Shown: positions 22,335 through 31,477, numbered from the stretch's first letter. The stretch: 64,000 nucleotides of DNA from Desulfobulbaceae bacterium (GCA_018335795.1 JAGXRP010000060.1:62001-126000), one strand, 5' to 3'. A program made the numbers and translations. The notes: generated from the letters alone by a model not told the origin.

Positions 22335-22374
22335 TTGCATAAGCAATAATTATTAATAATTATCTGAGGAATTT

Positions 22375-22893
22375 ATGATTAAGAACTTTTTATTTCCTTT
22401 GTTGGTAGGTGCTTTGATGTTTGCTTTCGTTGCTTGCGGCGATAAGAAAGAAGAAGCCCCATTACCCGAGGAATCAATTGAAGATATTATAGAATCGGTT
22501 GAAACAACTCCGGAAGCCATTGACACAGTCGCAATTGTTCCAGACACAGTCACCGAAACACCTAAAAAAGATGCAAGCAAACCTACTGCACCGGCTGCAC
22601 CAGCCGACACGAAGAACAAACCTCTCGAAGGTTACGTTGCATCGCTTGACGGATTGGTACAAGGCGGCACCGGGAAAGTCAGCAAAGCAGATGCTAATGC
22701 AATTGTTGGTCGCGGCGGAATCTTAGTGTTCAAATCGGGCAACAAAGTCTATTTCGTATATAACGAAGACGGCTCATTTGCTTCCAAACGCCTTGCATCA
22801 TTTGCCTCCGCCGACAAAGTCGGAATCTTGGGCAAAGCGCAATCCAAAGGCGGAATCAACATGTTCATCATGACACACATTGACGCGATGTAA
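22375..22893 (+). CDS. Lipoprotein with the same unrecognised domain (copy B)
   Basis: Lipobox FVAC at about residue 21 marks a lipoprotein. Residues 24-80 are a low-complexity linker rich in E, T, P, A and K, followed by the same ~90-residue domain as the preceding gene (GYVASLDGLVQGGTGKVSK, VYFVYNEDGSFASKRLASFA, end in IDAM). So the pair is one domain presented as a free exported form and as a membrane-anchored form on a flexible tether. GAGGA lies five bases before the ATG. Last gene before a strong terminator. Confidence 0.8.
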   Translation: MIKNFLFPLLVGALMFAFVACGDKKEEAPLPEESIEDIIESVETTPEAIDTVAIVPDTVTETPKKDASKPTAPAAPADTKNKPLEGYVASLDGLVQGGTGKVSKADANAIVGRGGILVFKSGNKVYFVYNEDGSFASKRLASFASADKVGILGKAQSKGGINMFIMTHIDAM

Positions 22894-22922
22894 TCCCCCG
22901 ATTCGACTCCACATTTCTTCAC

Positions 22923-22951
22923 AGCCGCCCATATTGGGCGGCTTTTTTTTT
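22923..22951 (+). terminator. Strong Rho-independent terminator
   Basis: Perfect 8-bp stem AGCCGCCC / GGGCGGCT with a five-base loop, the 3' arm running into a run of nine T. It ends the 21022-22893 operon. Confidence 0.88.
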
Positions 22952-22960
22952 GTAAATAAA

Positions 22961-22985
22961 GGTCGTTGAGCTTGTCGAAACGAGC
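22961..22985. repeat. Possible dispersed-repeat fragment (GTTGAGCTTGTCGAAAC type)
   Basis: GGTCGTTGAGCTTGTCGAAA followed by CGAGC stands out from its AT-rich setting. Short sequences of the form TTCGACAAGCTCAA are, as I recall, dispersed in many bacterial genomes. Only one copy is in this window, so its repeat nature is not shown here. Confidence 0.3.
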
Positions 22986-23075
22986 AAGTAATTTTAACCT
23001 AAAAGCGGTTCACCTATATAGAGCATAGAGGTATTAAGAGAAATTGTTTCAGGACAAGATAATCACAAAAAATCA

Positions 23076-23083
23076 TATATTTG
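23076..23083 (+). promoter_or_regulatory. Candidate -7 element for the small gene at 23116
   Basis: TATATTTG fits TAnnTTTG; no good -33 TTTG lies at the expected 19-base distance (TTTC at 23047 is 25 bases away). It would give a leader of roughly 25 bases. Confidence 0.3.
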
Positions 23084-23115
23084 TAGTTTGAATTACAAAA
23101 CTCAAGGGAATCAGA

Positions 23116-23352
23116 ATGAAGAACGCTAAAGATTATACACTTACTCAAGAACAGAAAGATGAAATTGATGCAATCATGAGGGCTTACGATGGCGACGATG
23201 AAGCCTTAATAGAAAAACTGAAACCCTATGCATTTCCTGATGGCTCTTGGTCTTTGTATATCCGCTGGCAACTTGATACTTTATCATATTCCGGTAAAAA
23301 AAAACATAGCCGCTCATTGATTCATTCGTGGGAGAAAATATTGCCAAAATAA
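23116..23352 (+). CDS. Small hypothetical protein
   Basis: 78 residues, start supported by AAGGGA six bases upstream. No signal peptide or membrane segment; an acidic first half (EQKDEIDAIMRAYDGDDEAL) and an aromatic-rich middle (PDGSWSLYIRWQLDTL). I do not recognise the family. A run of nine A at 23296-23304 encodes lysines and could be a frameshift site, but the frame reads through to a sensible stop. It stands alone between an operon terminator and a convergent lipoprotein gene. Confidence 0.5.
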   Translation: MKNAKDYTLTQEQKDEIDAIMRAYDGDDEALIEKLKPYAFPDGSWSLYIRWQLDTLSYSGKKKHSRSLIHSWEKILPK

Positions 23353-23402
23353 TCTGGCAATCTTATTCATCAATTCTTCTTCTTTCATGGTGGGGTTAAT
23401 CG

Positions 23403-23795
23403 TTATTTAGCTCTTTTAAAAAATACATTATTATTAGGGGAAAAAAGTCTTCCATCTTTTGAATAATGGATTTCATAAATAACTTTTTTCCTATCACGCC
23501 CAAAGTTCCGACTTATCTCTGTCTCAAATGATAAATGAGTGAAATCAGAACTTAAACTATAAGAACCTGAAACAATATTTCCATCACCTTTAACTTGATA
23601 AAGTTTGTCATGAACCATTTTAATATAAATCTTCTTATTCTGGTCAGATTCAGAAACCCAAGTGCCCGCAAATTCCGGGATTTTGGAATTACCAATTTCC
23701 TTCCAATCCATTTCACAACTTGATAGTAAAAGTACAAAAGCTAAAAAGGAATAATAAAATCCTTTAAGAGGTAAAAGTTTTTGATTTTTATTCAT
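23403..23795 (-). CDS. Small lipoprotein, hypothetical
   Basis: 130 residues. A hydrophobic segment ends in a lipobox (LLLSSC) near residue 27 with Glu next to the Cys, predicting an acylated envelope protein. The mature part is a beta-rich domain of about 100 residues (FAGTWVSESDQNKKIYIK, SGSYSLSSDFTHLSFE), like the small lipocalin-like 'GTW' lipoproteins of Bacteroidota; I cannot assign a ligand. It lies about 125 bases downstream of the YhcG-type gene on the same strand, with a palindromic hairpin between, so probably a separate unit. Confidence 0.65.
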   Translation of the reverse strand: MNKNQKLLPLKGFYYSFLAFVLLLSSCEMDWKEIGNSKIPEFAGTWVSESDQNKKIYIKMVHDKLYQVKGDGNIVSGSYSLSSDFTHLSFETEISRNFGRDRKKVIYEIHYSKDGRLFSPNNNVFFKRAK

Positions 23796-23816
23796 TTTTT
23801 TATCGTCAGACTTTAT

Positions 23817-23833
23817 AGTGCGGATCCCGCACT
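23817..23833. repeat. Palindromic hairpin AGTGCGG-N3-CCGCACT
   Basis: Perfect 7-bp stem with a three-base loop, followed on the plus strand by TTTAAAT. It lies between two minus-strand genes. No long T-run follows on the minus strand, so a REP-type palindrome is as likely as a terminator. Confidence 0.45.
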
Positions 23834-23920
23834 TTTAAATAATTGCCTACTCTGATTGTTTTTCGGCATCCCCAATTTTCTACAAAAATAAGAAACCAAT
23901 CCGTCAAATTGTGTCGTTTG

Positions 23921-24937
23921 TCAGTTCAGTTCATTCATTAATTCTTTTACTTTCTGTTCAAGTACATTTCTATCAGGTAAATACAATTGGTATTTTGATA
24001 CAAAAATATTATTTGAAATCCCTCCAATTGCATATTCGACTAATATATCATTTTTATCAGCTCCAAGGACAATCCCAATTGGTGGATTATCTCCTTCAAT
24101 ATTTTCTTCAACTTTGAAATAATTCAAATACATATTCATTTGTCCAATATCTTGATGCTTGACATGTTTTGTCTTCAAGTCTATTAATACAAAACACTTT
24201 AAAATTCTATGATAAAAAACTAAATCCACATAGAAATGTTCATTATCCAATGTAACCCGATATTGTCTTCCAATAAACGAAAATCCTTTACCTAATTCAA
24301 GTAAAAATGTTTGAAGATTATCAATGATTTTCTGTTCTAATTTACTTTCGGTCATTCGATACACTTCAGGAATCTGAAGAAATTCCAATACATAAGGGTC
24401 TTTTACAATATCACTTGGTTTAATAATGATTTGTCCTTTTTCTGCTAATTTAAGAACTCCGTTTTTATCTTTGCTTAATGCCAATCGTTCAAATAAAGAA
24501 GAATTGATTTGCCTTTTTAATTCTCGTACACTCCAATTTTCATTTATTGCTTGTTTCTCGTAAAATTTTCTTGCTATATCTTCTGAAACACTTAATAATT
24601 CTGCATAATGAGTCCATGTCAATTTTCCAGTCACTGACTGGAAAATTTGATATTTCAAGTAAAATTGTCTCATCAAATAAATATTGCTTTTGCTGAAACC
24701 TTTACCAAATCTTGTTTTTAAGTCTTTTGAAAGATTTGTCAATAAGGCGCTTCCATAATCTGCTTTCTCATTTCCTTGCTGTTCAAATTCAACAATATAT
24801 TTTCCAATCTCCCAATTGGCTTGTAGCAACTCATTATTTACAACTTGAAATGCCCTTTGTCGGGCATTCTCTATTGTAATTCCGATACTATCAACTAGTT
24901 CTTGATATATTTGTGTATTTTGAAACTTTTTAGTCAT
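23921..24937 (-). CDS. YhcG-type PDDEXK nuclease domain protein (DUF1016)
   Basis: 338 residues, typical for the YhcG family. The N-terminal half (about 1-170) is the helical DUF1016 N domain (QANWEIGKYIVEFEQQG, SKSNIYLMRQFYLKY, LTWTHYAELLSV). The C-terminal half carries the nuclease core: FYVDLVFYHR supplies the Asp and CFVLIDLKTK the D-x-K, with a downstream QMNMYLNYF helix. These proteins are found in accessory regions, often near restriction or mobile genes; the cellular role is unsettled, so DNA cleavage is inference. A candidate -7 (TATATTTG on the minus strand, 25040-25047) lies upstream with a poor -33. Confidence 0.88.
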   Translation of the reverse strand: MTKKFQNTQIYQELVDSIGITIENARQRAFQVVNNELLQANWEIGKYIVEFEQQGNEKADYGSALLTNLSKDLKTRFGKGFSKSNIYLMRQFYLKYQIFQSVTGKLTWTHYAELLSVSEDIARKFYEKQAINENWSVRELKRQINSSLFERLALSKDKNGVLKLAEKGQIIIKPSDIVKDPYVLEFLQIPEVYRMTESKLEQKIIDNLQTFLLELGKGFSFIGRQYRVTLDNEHFYVDLVFYHRILKCFVLIDLKTKHVKHQDIGQMNMYLNYFKVEENIEGDNPPIGIVLGADKNDILVEYAIGGISNNIFVSKYQLYLPDRNVLEQKVKELMNELN

Positions 24938-25096
24938 AATACAAATTATAAATTTTAAATCAAATGGATGATTATTTGCTGATAATTATTTGCTTTACAT
25001 CTCCCTCACCTATCTACGCACTCTCAATAGATAACTTTACAAATATAGCAAATTATAAAAATAAATCTTCAACATTTCCAAACTTTTGCACATAAT

Positions 25097-25125
25097 AAAA
25101 AAGGCTGCCCATTTGGACAGCCTTT
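25097..25125 (-). terminator. Rho-independent terminator of the icd gene
   Basis: On the minus strand an 11-bp stem (AAAGGCTGTCC / GGGCAGCCTTT, one G-U pair) with an AAAT loop, followed by T. It lies just behind the icd stop and closely resembles the hairpin at 35759-35788. Confidence 0.8.
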
Positions 25126-25149
25126 GGGGAAGAATTTTCCGGGTGCTTT

Positions 25150-27387
<2,238 letters not shown>

Positions 27388-27438
27388 CTATGATATATAG
27401 TAAAATATTTAATTTCAAAATCAAAATCGCATAGATAA

Positions 27439-27469
27439 CAAATTTAAGAAAATTTTGGTAAAAAGCAAG
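27439..27469 (-). promoter_or_regulatory. Candidate Bacteroidota-type promoter for icd
   Basis: On the minus strand CTTG (27469-27466), a 19-base spacer, then TAAATTTG (27446-27439), one mismatch from TTTG-N19-TAnnTTTG. It would give a leader of about 55 bases. Confidence 0.45.
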
Positions 27470-27517
27470 TAAGTCTATCAAAGAAGTGGAAATAAAAGGT
27501 GAGAGATTGAGGGGGAG

Positions 27518-28060
27518 TTACGTGTTCAGTTCATCAAATTCCCAATTAAGTGGATTATTGACAATATAATCACGAATTTTGGATAAGGACTTTTCGTTTC
27601 TGATAACGTGTTCGTAATAATTTCTTTGCCAAATAGATTGACCTGGAGTATTTCGAACAATATTTATCAATTTTGAACATGCAGATTTATAAGAACCAAT
27701 AATTACAGATAAAGACCCTGCTTGCGAATATCCTAATTGACGTTTTTGTAGAGACACGGCATGCCGTGTCTCTACGCTAATATCTTCATTTTCATTTATC
27801 ATGACGATTCCATGAATGTGGTTAGGCATTATAACAAAAACATCTAATGATACATTTGGAAAATGAATCGGTATTTCAAACCAACATTTTTCTACAATTT
27901 TACCAAATTCATTCAATTTAATTATCCCATTTGCAATTTCACCAAAAATATGATTATGATTTTGTGTGCAAATCGTTATAAAATAAGCACCAGCCTGTGA
28001 ATAATCATATTCAGTTAATCTGGCTGTTTCAATTCGATATTTATTCTGGAATTTTGACAT
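27518..28060 (-). CDS. REP-associated tyrosine transposase (RAYT, IS200/Y1 type)
   Basis: 180 residues with the HUH metal motif in VIMPNHIHGIV and an upstream GAYFITICTQN strand. The catalytic tyrosine is probably in WQRNYYEHVIRNE, and the ending (IRDYIVNNPLNWE) is typical of the family. RAYTs are single-copy transposase relatives tied to spread of REP palindromes. Between the HUH motif and the tyrosine helix, codons for VETRHAVSL are made by a perfect 28-base palindrome (27748-27775), so a repeat sits in frame inside the gene. No terminal inverted repeats are visible. Likely functional: no stop or frameshift. Confidence 0.9.
   Translation of the reverse strand: MSKFQNKYRIETARLTEYDYSQAGAYFITICTQNHNHIFGEIANGIIKLNEFGKIVEKCWFEIPIHFPNVSLDVFVIMPNHIHGIVMINENEDISVETRHAVSLQKRQLGYSQAGSLSVIIGSYKSACSKLINIVRNTPGQSIWQRNYYEHVIRNEKSLSKIRDYIVNNPLNWEFDELNT
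27748..27775. repeat. Perfect 28-base palindrome inside the transposase gene
   Basis: The arm GTAGAGACACGGCA is followed directly by its exact reverse complement, with no loop. Its 28 bases are not a multiple of three, yet the frame stays open across it. Confidence 0.9.
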
Positions 28061-28149
28061 AAATACTTGTTTTCGAAGCTATTTTTTTTAAATTCTTAAA
28101 ATTATGTTCAACTTTCTCCATATTCTAATCAAACTTCATGCCATCCACA

Positions 28150-28380
28150 TCAAAAAACTTCTTCCACATCCATATCCGTTAACTCATCCCATATCATCAG
28201 CAATCTGATTTGTTCGGCGCGATTTTCGAATTGAATAAAACTATGACCACTATTTTCAAACCATTCAACATATTTAATATATGAATTAAAAATATTTAGA
28301 AATTTATCATATGTAATTACTTCGTCATCTTTACTTAATAAAACGCTGAAATTAGAATTCGTTTTATTATTTTGCATCAT
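28150..28380 (-). CDS. C-terminal part of a split YqiA-type esterase
   Basis: 76 residues that match the end of the YqiA/UPF0227 alpha/beta-hydrolase family: the acid residue in LLSKDDEVITYDKF and the catalytic histidine in ENSGHSFIQFENR. The catalytic serine is encoded by the preceding frame. The ATG at 28380 overlaps the stop of that frame by four bases (ATGA), so coupled translation of a separate polypeptide is possible, but alone it lacks the nucleophile. A -1 shift at 28395-28401 would join the two into about 196 residues, the family's normal size. Either a recent frameshift mutation or recoding. Confidence 0.65.
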   Translation of the reverse strand: MMQNNKTNSNFSVLLSKDDEVITYDKFLNIFNSYIKYVEWFENSGHSFIQFENRAEQIRLLMIWDELTDMDVEEVF

Positions 28381-28739
28381 ATTGAAAATTTTATTTTTAA
28401 ATTAATAATATAATATATTTCACTTTGTGATAAATACGCCTGCAAGGTGATTTCGGGAAAGAATGAGGGATTAATCAATAAAATTGGAATATCATATTTG
28501 AAATGTAAATATAGTGATTTAATCGAACCAATAGAAAATCCTAATAAATATATCTTTTTATTTTCTGAAATATATTTTTCAATTAATAATTCTAATTTTT
28601 CGATAGGTCCATCATTATAATCTACCTTTATAGTTTCATCAAATAGAGTTTTAAATATCTCATATTTCTGTTTTTTACTATTATCTTCGATAGCATTCGG
28701 ATGCTTAAATCCTGCAAAATATATTCCTAAACTATTCAT
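28377..28739 (-). CDS. N-terminal part of a split YqiA-type esterase
   Basis: 120 residues: an opening strand (LGIYFAGFKHPNA), then the nucleophile elbow IYLLGFSIGSIKSLYLHF with the Ser, then LLINPSFFPEITLQAYL, all as in YqiA-type hydrolases. The frame runs on into an AT-rich tail (NLKIKFSI) and stops, without the Asp and His of the triad; those lie in the overlapping next frame. The codons AAT TTA AAA near the end contain the heptamer T-TTA-AAA in the correct register for a -1 slip into that frame. E. coli YqiA is an esterase; the substrate here is unknown. Confidence 0.65.
   Translation of the reverse strand: MNSLGIYFAGFKHPNAIEDNSKKQKYEIFKTLFDETIKVDYNDGPIEKLELLIEKYISENKKIYLLGFSIGSIKSLYLHFKYDIPILLINPSFFPEITLQAYLSQSEIYYIINLKIKFSI
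28395..28401 (-). other. Slippery heptamer T-TTA-AAA
   Basis: Minus-strand TTTAAAA, in zero frame read as (aa)T TTA AAA. A -1 slip continues AAT AAA ATT TTC AAT ATG ATG straight into the C-terminal esterase frame without a stop. This fits the X-XXY-YYZ pattern; no clear downstream stimulatory stem was found by eye. Confidence 0.45.
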
Positions 28740-28842
28740 AATGACCTTTTAATAATTTTTTCACTTCTTCTATACTTTCCAACACAATCACTTTGACGTT
28801 AACAAATGCTATTTCATATATGTAATCAGCTAATTTTTGCTC
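28732..28842 (-). pseudogene. Remnant C-terminal gene fragment
   Basis: A frame without an in-frame ATG, opening just after a stop at 28843-28845, encodes about 36 residues beginning EQKLADYIYEIAFVNVKV and ending in LLKGHYE, overlapping the start of the esterase gene by a few bases (ATGAATAG). The overlap looks like an original operon junction whose upstream gene was cut away where the RHS fragment begins. Too short to name. Confidence 0.4.
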
Positions 28843-29226
28843 TCAATTACGATTCCTGAACAAGATTGGCGTCCAACTACATTTTTCTATCCCGTGGAAT
28901 ACAATGTTTTTGGCAATAGTATGTCACCTAAAATAACGTATAAATTTAAGAATGGGGTATGGAAAAAGCATTTCAAAGTTTACGATTATCTCGGTTCGCT
29001 GAGATTCACGTTAGGGGCAGATAAGGCTTTGCTGAACTACAAGCACTACGAACCCTACGGCGAAACCATGCTCGACACTTTCGGGCTGACTCGGCAGAGC
29101 TATATCGGCAAGGAGAAAGAGCCGGAAAACAATCTGGGCGACCACGGCGTCCGCAAGTACGACTACGAGACGGGACGGGGCGGCTTCATCACAAGCAAAA
29201 TAAAACCAATGTTTTGGTGTCAATAA
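28837..29226 (+). pseudogene. RHS-repeat core fragment
   Basis: The translation contains the C-terminal signature of RHS/YD-repeat proteins: KVYDYLGSLRFTLG, YKHYEPYGETMLD, QSYIGKEKEPENN and VRKYDYETGRGGF (the last normally GRF). Full RHS proteins exceed 1,000 residues; here only ~130 remain, from a weak TTG start just after an in-frame stop, and the end (TSKIKPMFWCQ) is unlike the usual variable toxin tip. Bases from about 29010 to 29200 are far more GC-rich than the surroundings, pointing to an origin elsewhere. Best read as debris of a transferred polymorphic-toxin gene. Confidence 0.7.
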
Positions 29227-29255
29227 ATTAAGTTTATACGTTAAGGAATTGTGAG

Positions 29256-29480
29256 ATGGAAACAGTAAATATACCGATAGAAGAGTACAAGGCTCTTATT
29301 GATGAGAATCGCATTCTTAAGAATCAAGATTTGTTGGTGAAAGTCAACCAAGTCATTGATTTGATGTATGAGAGCAAATATGGTTTGTATCTCGGTGATT
29401 TTACTGACGATTTGACTTCCGTTGCTATTGATGAATTAAGCGAGTGGCACTTAAAAGGCGACGTTTGGAATAATGTATAA
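29256..29480 (+). CDS. Putative antitoxin of a MazF-type pair
   Basis: 74 residues, mostly helical and acidic (VNIPIEEYKALIDENRIL, VAIDELSEWHLKGDVWNN). I cannot assign a DNA-binding fold, but it overlaps the following MazF-type toxin gene by eight bases, the usual antitoxin-first arrangement. AAGGA lies upstream of the ATG. By analogy it would bind and neutralise the toxin and repress the operon. Confidence 0.65.
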   Translation: METVNIPIEEYKALIDENRILKNQDLLVKVNQVIDLMYESKYGLYLGDFTDDLTSVAIDELSEWHLKGDVWNNV

Positions 29481-29814
29481 TCAACGTGAAATAGTATTAG
29501 TTCCATTTCCATATTCGGACTTGACATCTGTCAAAAGGCGCCCTGTAGTTATTCTCAGTAACAATCGTTTCAATGAAAACAGAAAGGACTTGGTTGTAGC
29601 CGCAATCACAAGCAAAGAATTTACAGACGAATACTCCGTAATAATAACAAATAATGAACTGGAATACGGCATATTGCCCGAGCCTTCTGTAATTAAGATC
29701 TCTAAACTATTCACAATTCATAAAAGCAAAGTTGTGAAGAAATTCAGCATACTTAACCATTCAAGCTTTGAAGAAGTAACGAAGAAACTCCGTTTACTAT
29801 TTGAGAATGGATAA
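29473..29814 (+). CDS. MazF/PemK-type endoribonuclease toxin
   Basis: 113 residues with the PemK/MazF layout: the N-terminal strand-loop REIVLVPFPYSDLTSVKRRP, then VVILSNNRFN, VVAAITS and a late LPEPSVIKISKLFTIHKS segment. The proline-rich loop and RRP-VVILS strand are the family's hallmark; MazF enzymes cleave mRNA at short motifs. The start lies inside the antitoxin's last codons. An intact type II toxin-antitoxin module in the accessory region by the tRNA. Confidence 0.85.
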   Translation: MYNQREIVLVPFPYSDLTSVKRRPVVILSNNRFNENRKDLVVAAITSKEFTDEYSVIITNNELEYGILPEPSVIKISKLFTIHKSKVVKKFSILNHSSFEEVTKKLRLLFENG

Positions 29815-29832
29815 AATAAAGCTATTTAAAAT

Positions 29833-30036
29833 ATGAAATATAGAATTTTACTAGAGCAAGACGAAGATGGGATTTATGTTGCCGAATGTCCGTCATTGCT
29901 GGGTTGTATATCCCAAGGTGATACTCGTACTGAAGCTTTGGACAATATCAAAGACGCTTTCGAGGGTTATTTGCAAAGTTTGAAGAAACATGATGAATTA
30001 ATTTTGACATCATATCATAACTCCCACAAGATTTAA
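29833..30036 (+). CDS. HicB-type antitoxin-like protein without HicA partner
   Basis: 67 residues with the HicB half-RNase H fold pattern: YRILLEQDEDGIYVAECPSL, then GCISQGDTRTEALDNIKDAF. The tail (LKKHDELILTSYHNSHKI) shows no DNA-binding helix-turn-helix, and no hicA-like dsRBD gene lies on either side: upstream is the MazF-type toxin, downstream a tRNA. It is therefore an orphan, or a general HicB-family protein of the short kind. It starts 18 bases after the toxin gene and may be co-transcribed with it. Confidence 0.75.
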   Translation: MKYRILLEQDEDGIYVAECPSLLGCISQGDTRTEALDNIKDAFEGYLQSLKKHDELILTSYHNSHKI

Positions 30037-30056
30037 CATACATCCCACAAAAATTG

Positions 30057-30130
30057 TGATCCCGGCAGGAATCGAACCTGCGACCCCAAGTTTAGGAAAC
30101 TTGTGCTCTATCCTACTGAGCTACGGGACC
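30057..30130 (-). tRNA. tRNA-Arg (anticodon CCT)
   Basis: Full cloverleaf on the minus strand: acceptor GGTCCCG pairing with CGGGATC (one G-T), D-arm with AGCTCAGTAGGATAGAGC, anticodon stem CAAGT/ACTTG around loop TTCCTAA (anticodon CCT), and T-arm CAGGTTCGAATCCTG. CCA is not encoded. Its 3' end faces the accessory region at lower coordinates, a common site of element integration. Confidence 0.95.
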
Positions 30131-30133
30131 CTG

Positions 30134-30592
30134 CTAATTTATGCTTTCGTTGCCGGTCAATATTATGCGAGCGGTGTTTGCTGCATTTGAACCGTCAATA
30201 TCGAAAATGGCGGAGGCTACGAAATATTTCAAAGTACGTATATCGAGTATATTGCCTGTGACGATTGCCCTATCTATAATGTGCTCTATGTGTTCATTTT
30301 CTATTATTCCCAAGGAATGTAGTTGTATCATGTGTCCATAGGCTTCCTTGGTGAACATGTCTAATTCTGCCGGATGCAATATTCGGAATGAATTGGGGCT
30401 TGTGAAGAGAGTTTTCCGTGTATTGAATTCCTGAAAATCGAATTTGTCGGCTATCCAACTGAAGGCTGTTGAAATCTCGGATGTGGTGTAACCAAGGTCT
30501 TTGAGATGCTGTACATTGATATCGGCAAAATTCCGCTTGCTGCGAAGTTCCGAAATCAAATAAACAATTATTTCTATTACTCTCTCAAACAT
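30134..30592 (-). CDS. Smg/DUF494-like protein
   Basis: 152 residues. The beginning FERVIEIIVYLISELRSKRN and the following DLGYTTSEISTAFSWI match the helical Smg family (DUF494), in which a ~75-residue helical region is followed by RILHPAELDMFTKEAYGHM-type sequence. Function is not settled. It overlaps ybeY by eight bases and so is translationally coupled to it; the tRNA-Arg lies four bases downstream and may be part of the same transcript. No signal or membrane segment. Confidence 0.75.
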   Translation of the reverse strand: MFERVIEIIVYLISELRSKRNFADINVQHLKDLGYTTSEISTAFSWIADKFDFQEFNTRKTLFTSPNSFRILHPAELDMFTKEAYGHMIQLHSLGIIENEHIEHIIDRAIVTGNILDIRTLKYFVASAIFDIDGSNAANTARIILTGNESIN

Positions 30593-31016
30593 TGGTAAAA
30601 CCTGCTAAATTTAGATAATGATTTTCTAATTTGTGCATTGCTTGGCGTTTCTCGTCGCTGTCGTCGTCATGCCCGGCAATGTGCAATGCTCCGTGAACTG
30701 CCAATCGGCACATTTCTTGCGTTAGCGATACTTTGTAATCTTTTGCCTGTTCGGCGGCTGTCTCGTAGCTGATATAAATTTCTGCATCGAGCGGCTTTTC
30801 GTCCAATACGAATGTGATTACGTCAGTCGGATAATCGTGAGCAAGGTATTGCTTATTCAGAGCATGTATGAAAGTGTCGTCGCATACTACTAAGTTGATG
30901 CTTCCACCTACATTCTTGAGCTTTTGATTGGCAATATTTCGGACTGAGTCAATCATCTTCTTGACCGGCAAATATTTTTTGTCGGATTGGTTGCAATATG
31001 TCACTTCGATGCTCAT
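30585..31016 (-). CDS. ybeY: Endoribonuclease YbeY (rRNA maturation factor)
   Basis: Single-strand endoribonuclease in 16S rRNA 3'-end maturation and ribosome quality control. The zinc site is complete: HGALHIAGHD supplies three histidines in the family's H-x3-H-x5-H spacing. Upstream, LNKQYLAHDYPTDVITFVLD is the second conserved block. Length 143 is normal. It is coupled to the Smg-like gene by an eight-base overlap and preceded 32 bases upstream by an unknown gene on the same strand. Confidence 0.95.
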   Translation of the reverse strand: MSIEVTYCNQSDKKYLPVKKMIDSVRNIANQKLKNVGGSINLVVCDDTFIHALNKQYLAHDYPTDVITFVLDEKPLDAEIYISYETAAEQAKDYKVSLTQEMCRLAVHGALHIAGHDDDSDEKRQAMHKLENHYLNLAGFTNV

Positions 31017-31048
31017 GAATTATTCGACGAACTTGGGTTATGTATAGT

Positions 31049-31477
31049 CTAATCTCCCATTGAGCTTTCGGCGATAGACAGTTGCATTGCCGAAAGCAAT
31101 ACTGCCGGGTGTAAATCAGCAAAATCGGATTTGAGAATTTTGACTGAAATATTTGAGTACAATGAACAGGTGCACTGCTTGCCAATTATTAGGCTGGACA
31201 AGAATTCATTATCGTGGGTTACGAAAATAATTTCGTCCGGCTCGAAAAACATGAATGACTTGATGTCATGCAATTCGTAGTATCCATGCATAGTTTGGGC
31301 TGACACCATCGAGCCATTAGTGTTGACCCCAAGGTCTATGCCAGCATATATCGTAAATACAAGCGGTTTGCTGTAATCTTCATTGACCAAAGTCCATGTC
31401 CAAGCACTCTCGTAGGCTTTCGGTTCTACTCCGAGTATCAAACTGATTTTTTCGATATCATCATTGTTGAAAATCAA
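31049..31477 (-). CDS. Hypothetical protein
   Basis: 142 residues, no signal peptide or membrane helix. Mixed alpha/beta by eye: an N-terminal helix (NDDIEKISLILGVEP), then strands with many aromatic residues (ESAWTWTLVNEDY, IKSFMFFEPDEIIFVTHD), two nearby Cys (GKQCTCSLY) and a serine-rich end. I do not recognise it. Same strand as ybeY and smg-like, 32 bases ahead, probably their operon leader. Confidence 0.6.
   Translation of the reverse strand: MIFNNDDIEKISLILGVEPKAYESAWTWTLVNEDYSKPLVFTIYAGIDLGVNTNGSMVSAQTMHGYYELHDIKSFMFFEPDEIIFVTHDNEFLSSLIIGKQCTCSLYSNISVKILKSDFADLHPAVLLSAMQLSIAESSMGD

Noticed and set aside
23296-23304. Run of nine A as a frameshift in the 78-residue gene
   Set aside because: The frame continues to a reasonable stop and no homology demands another frame.
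27518-28060. A complete insertion sequence
   Set aside because: No terminal inverted repeats or target duplication; the protein is of the RAYT type that does not move as a normal IS.
30057-30130. att site duplication of the tRNA end near 23822
   Set aside because: Only seven bases (GATCCCG) match, no more than chance.
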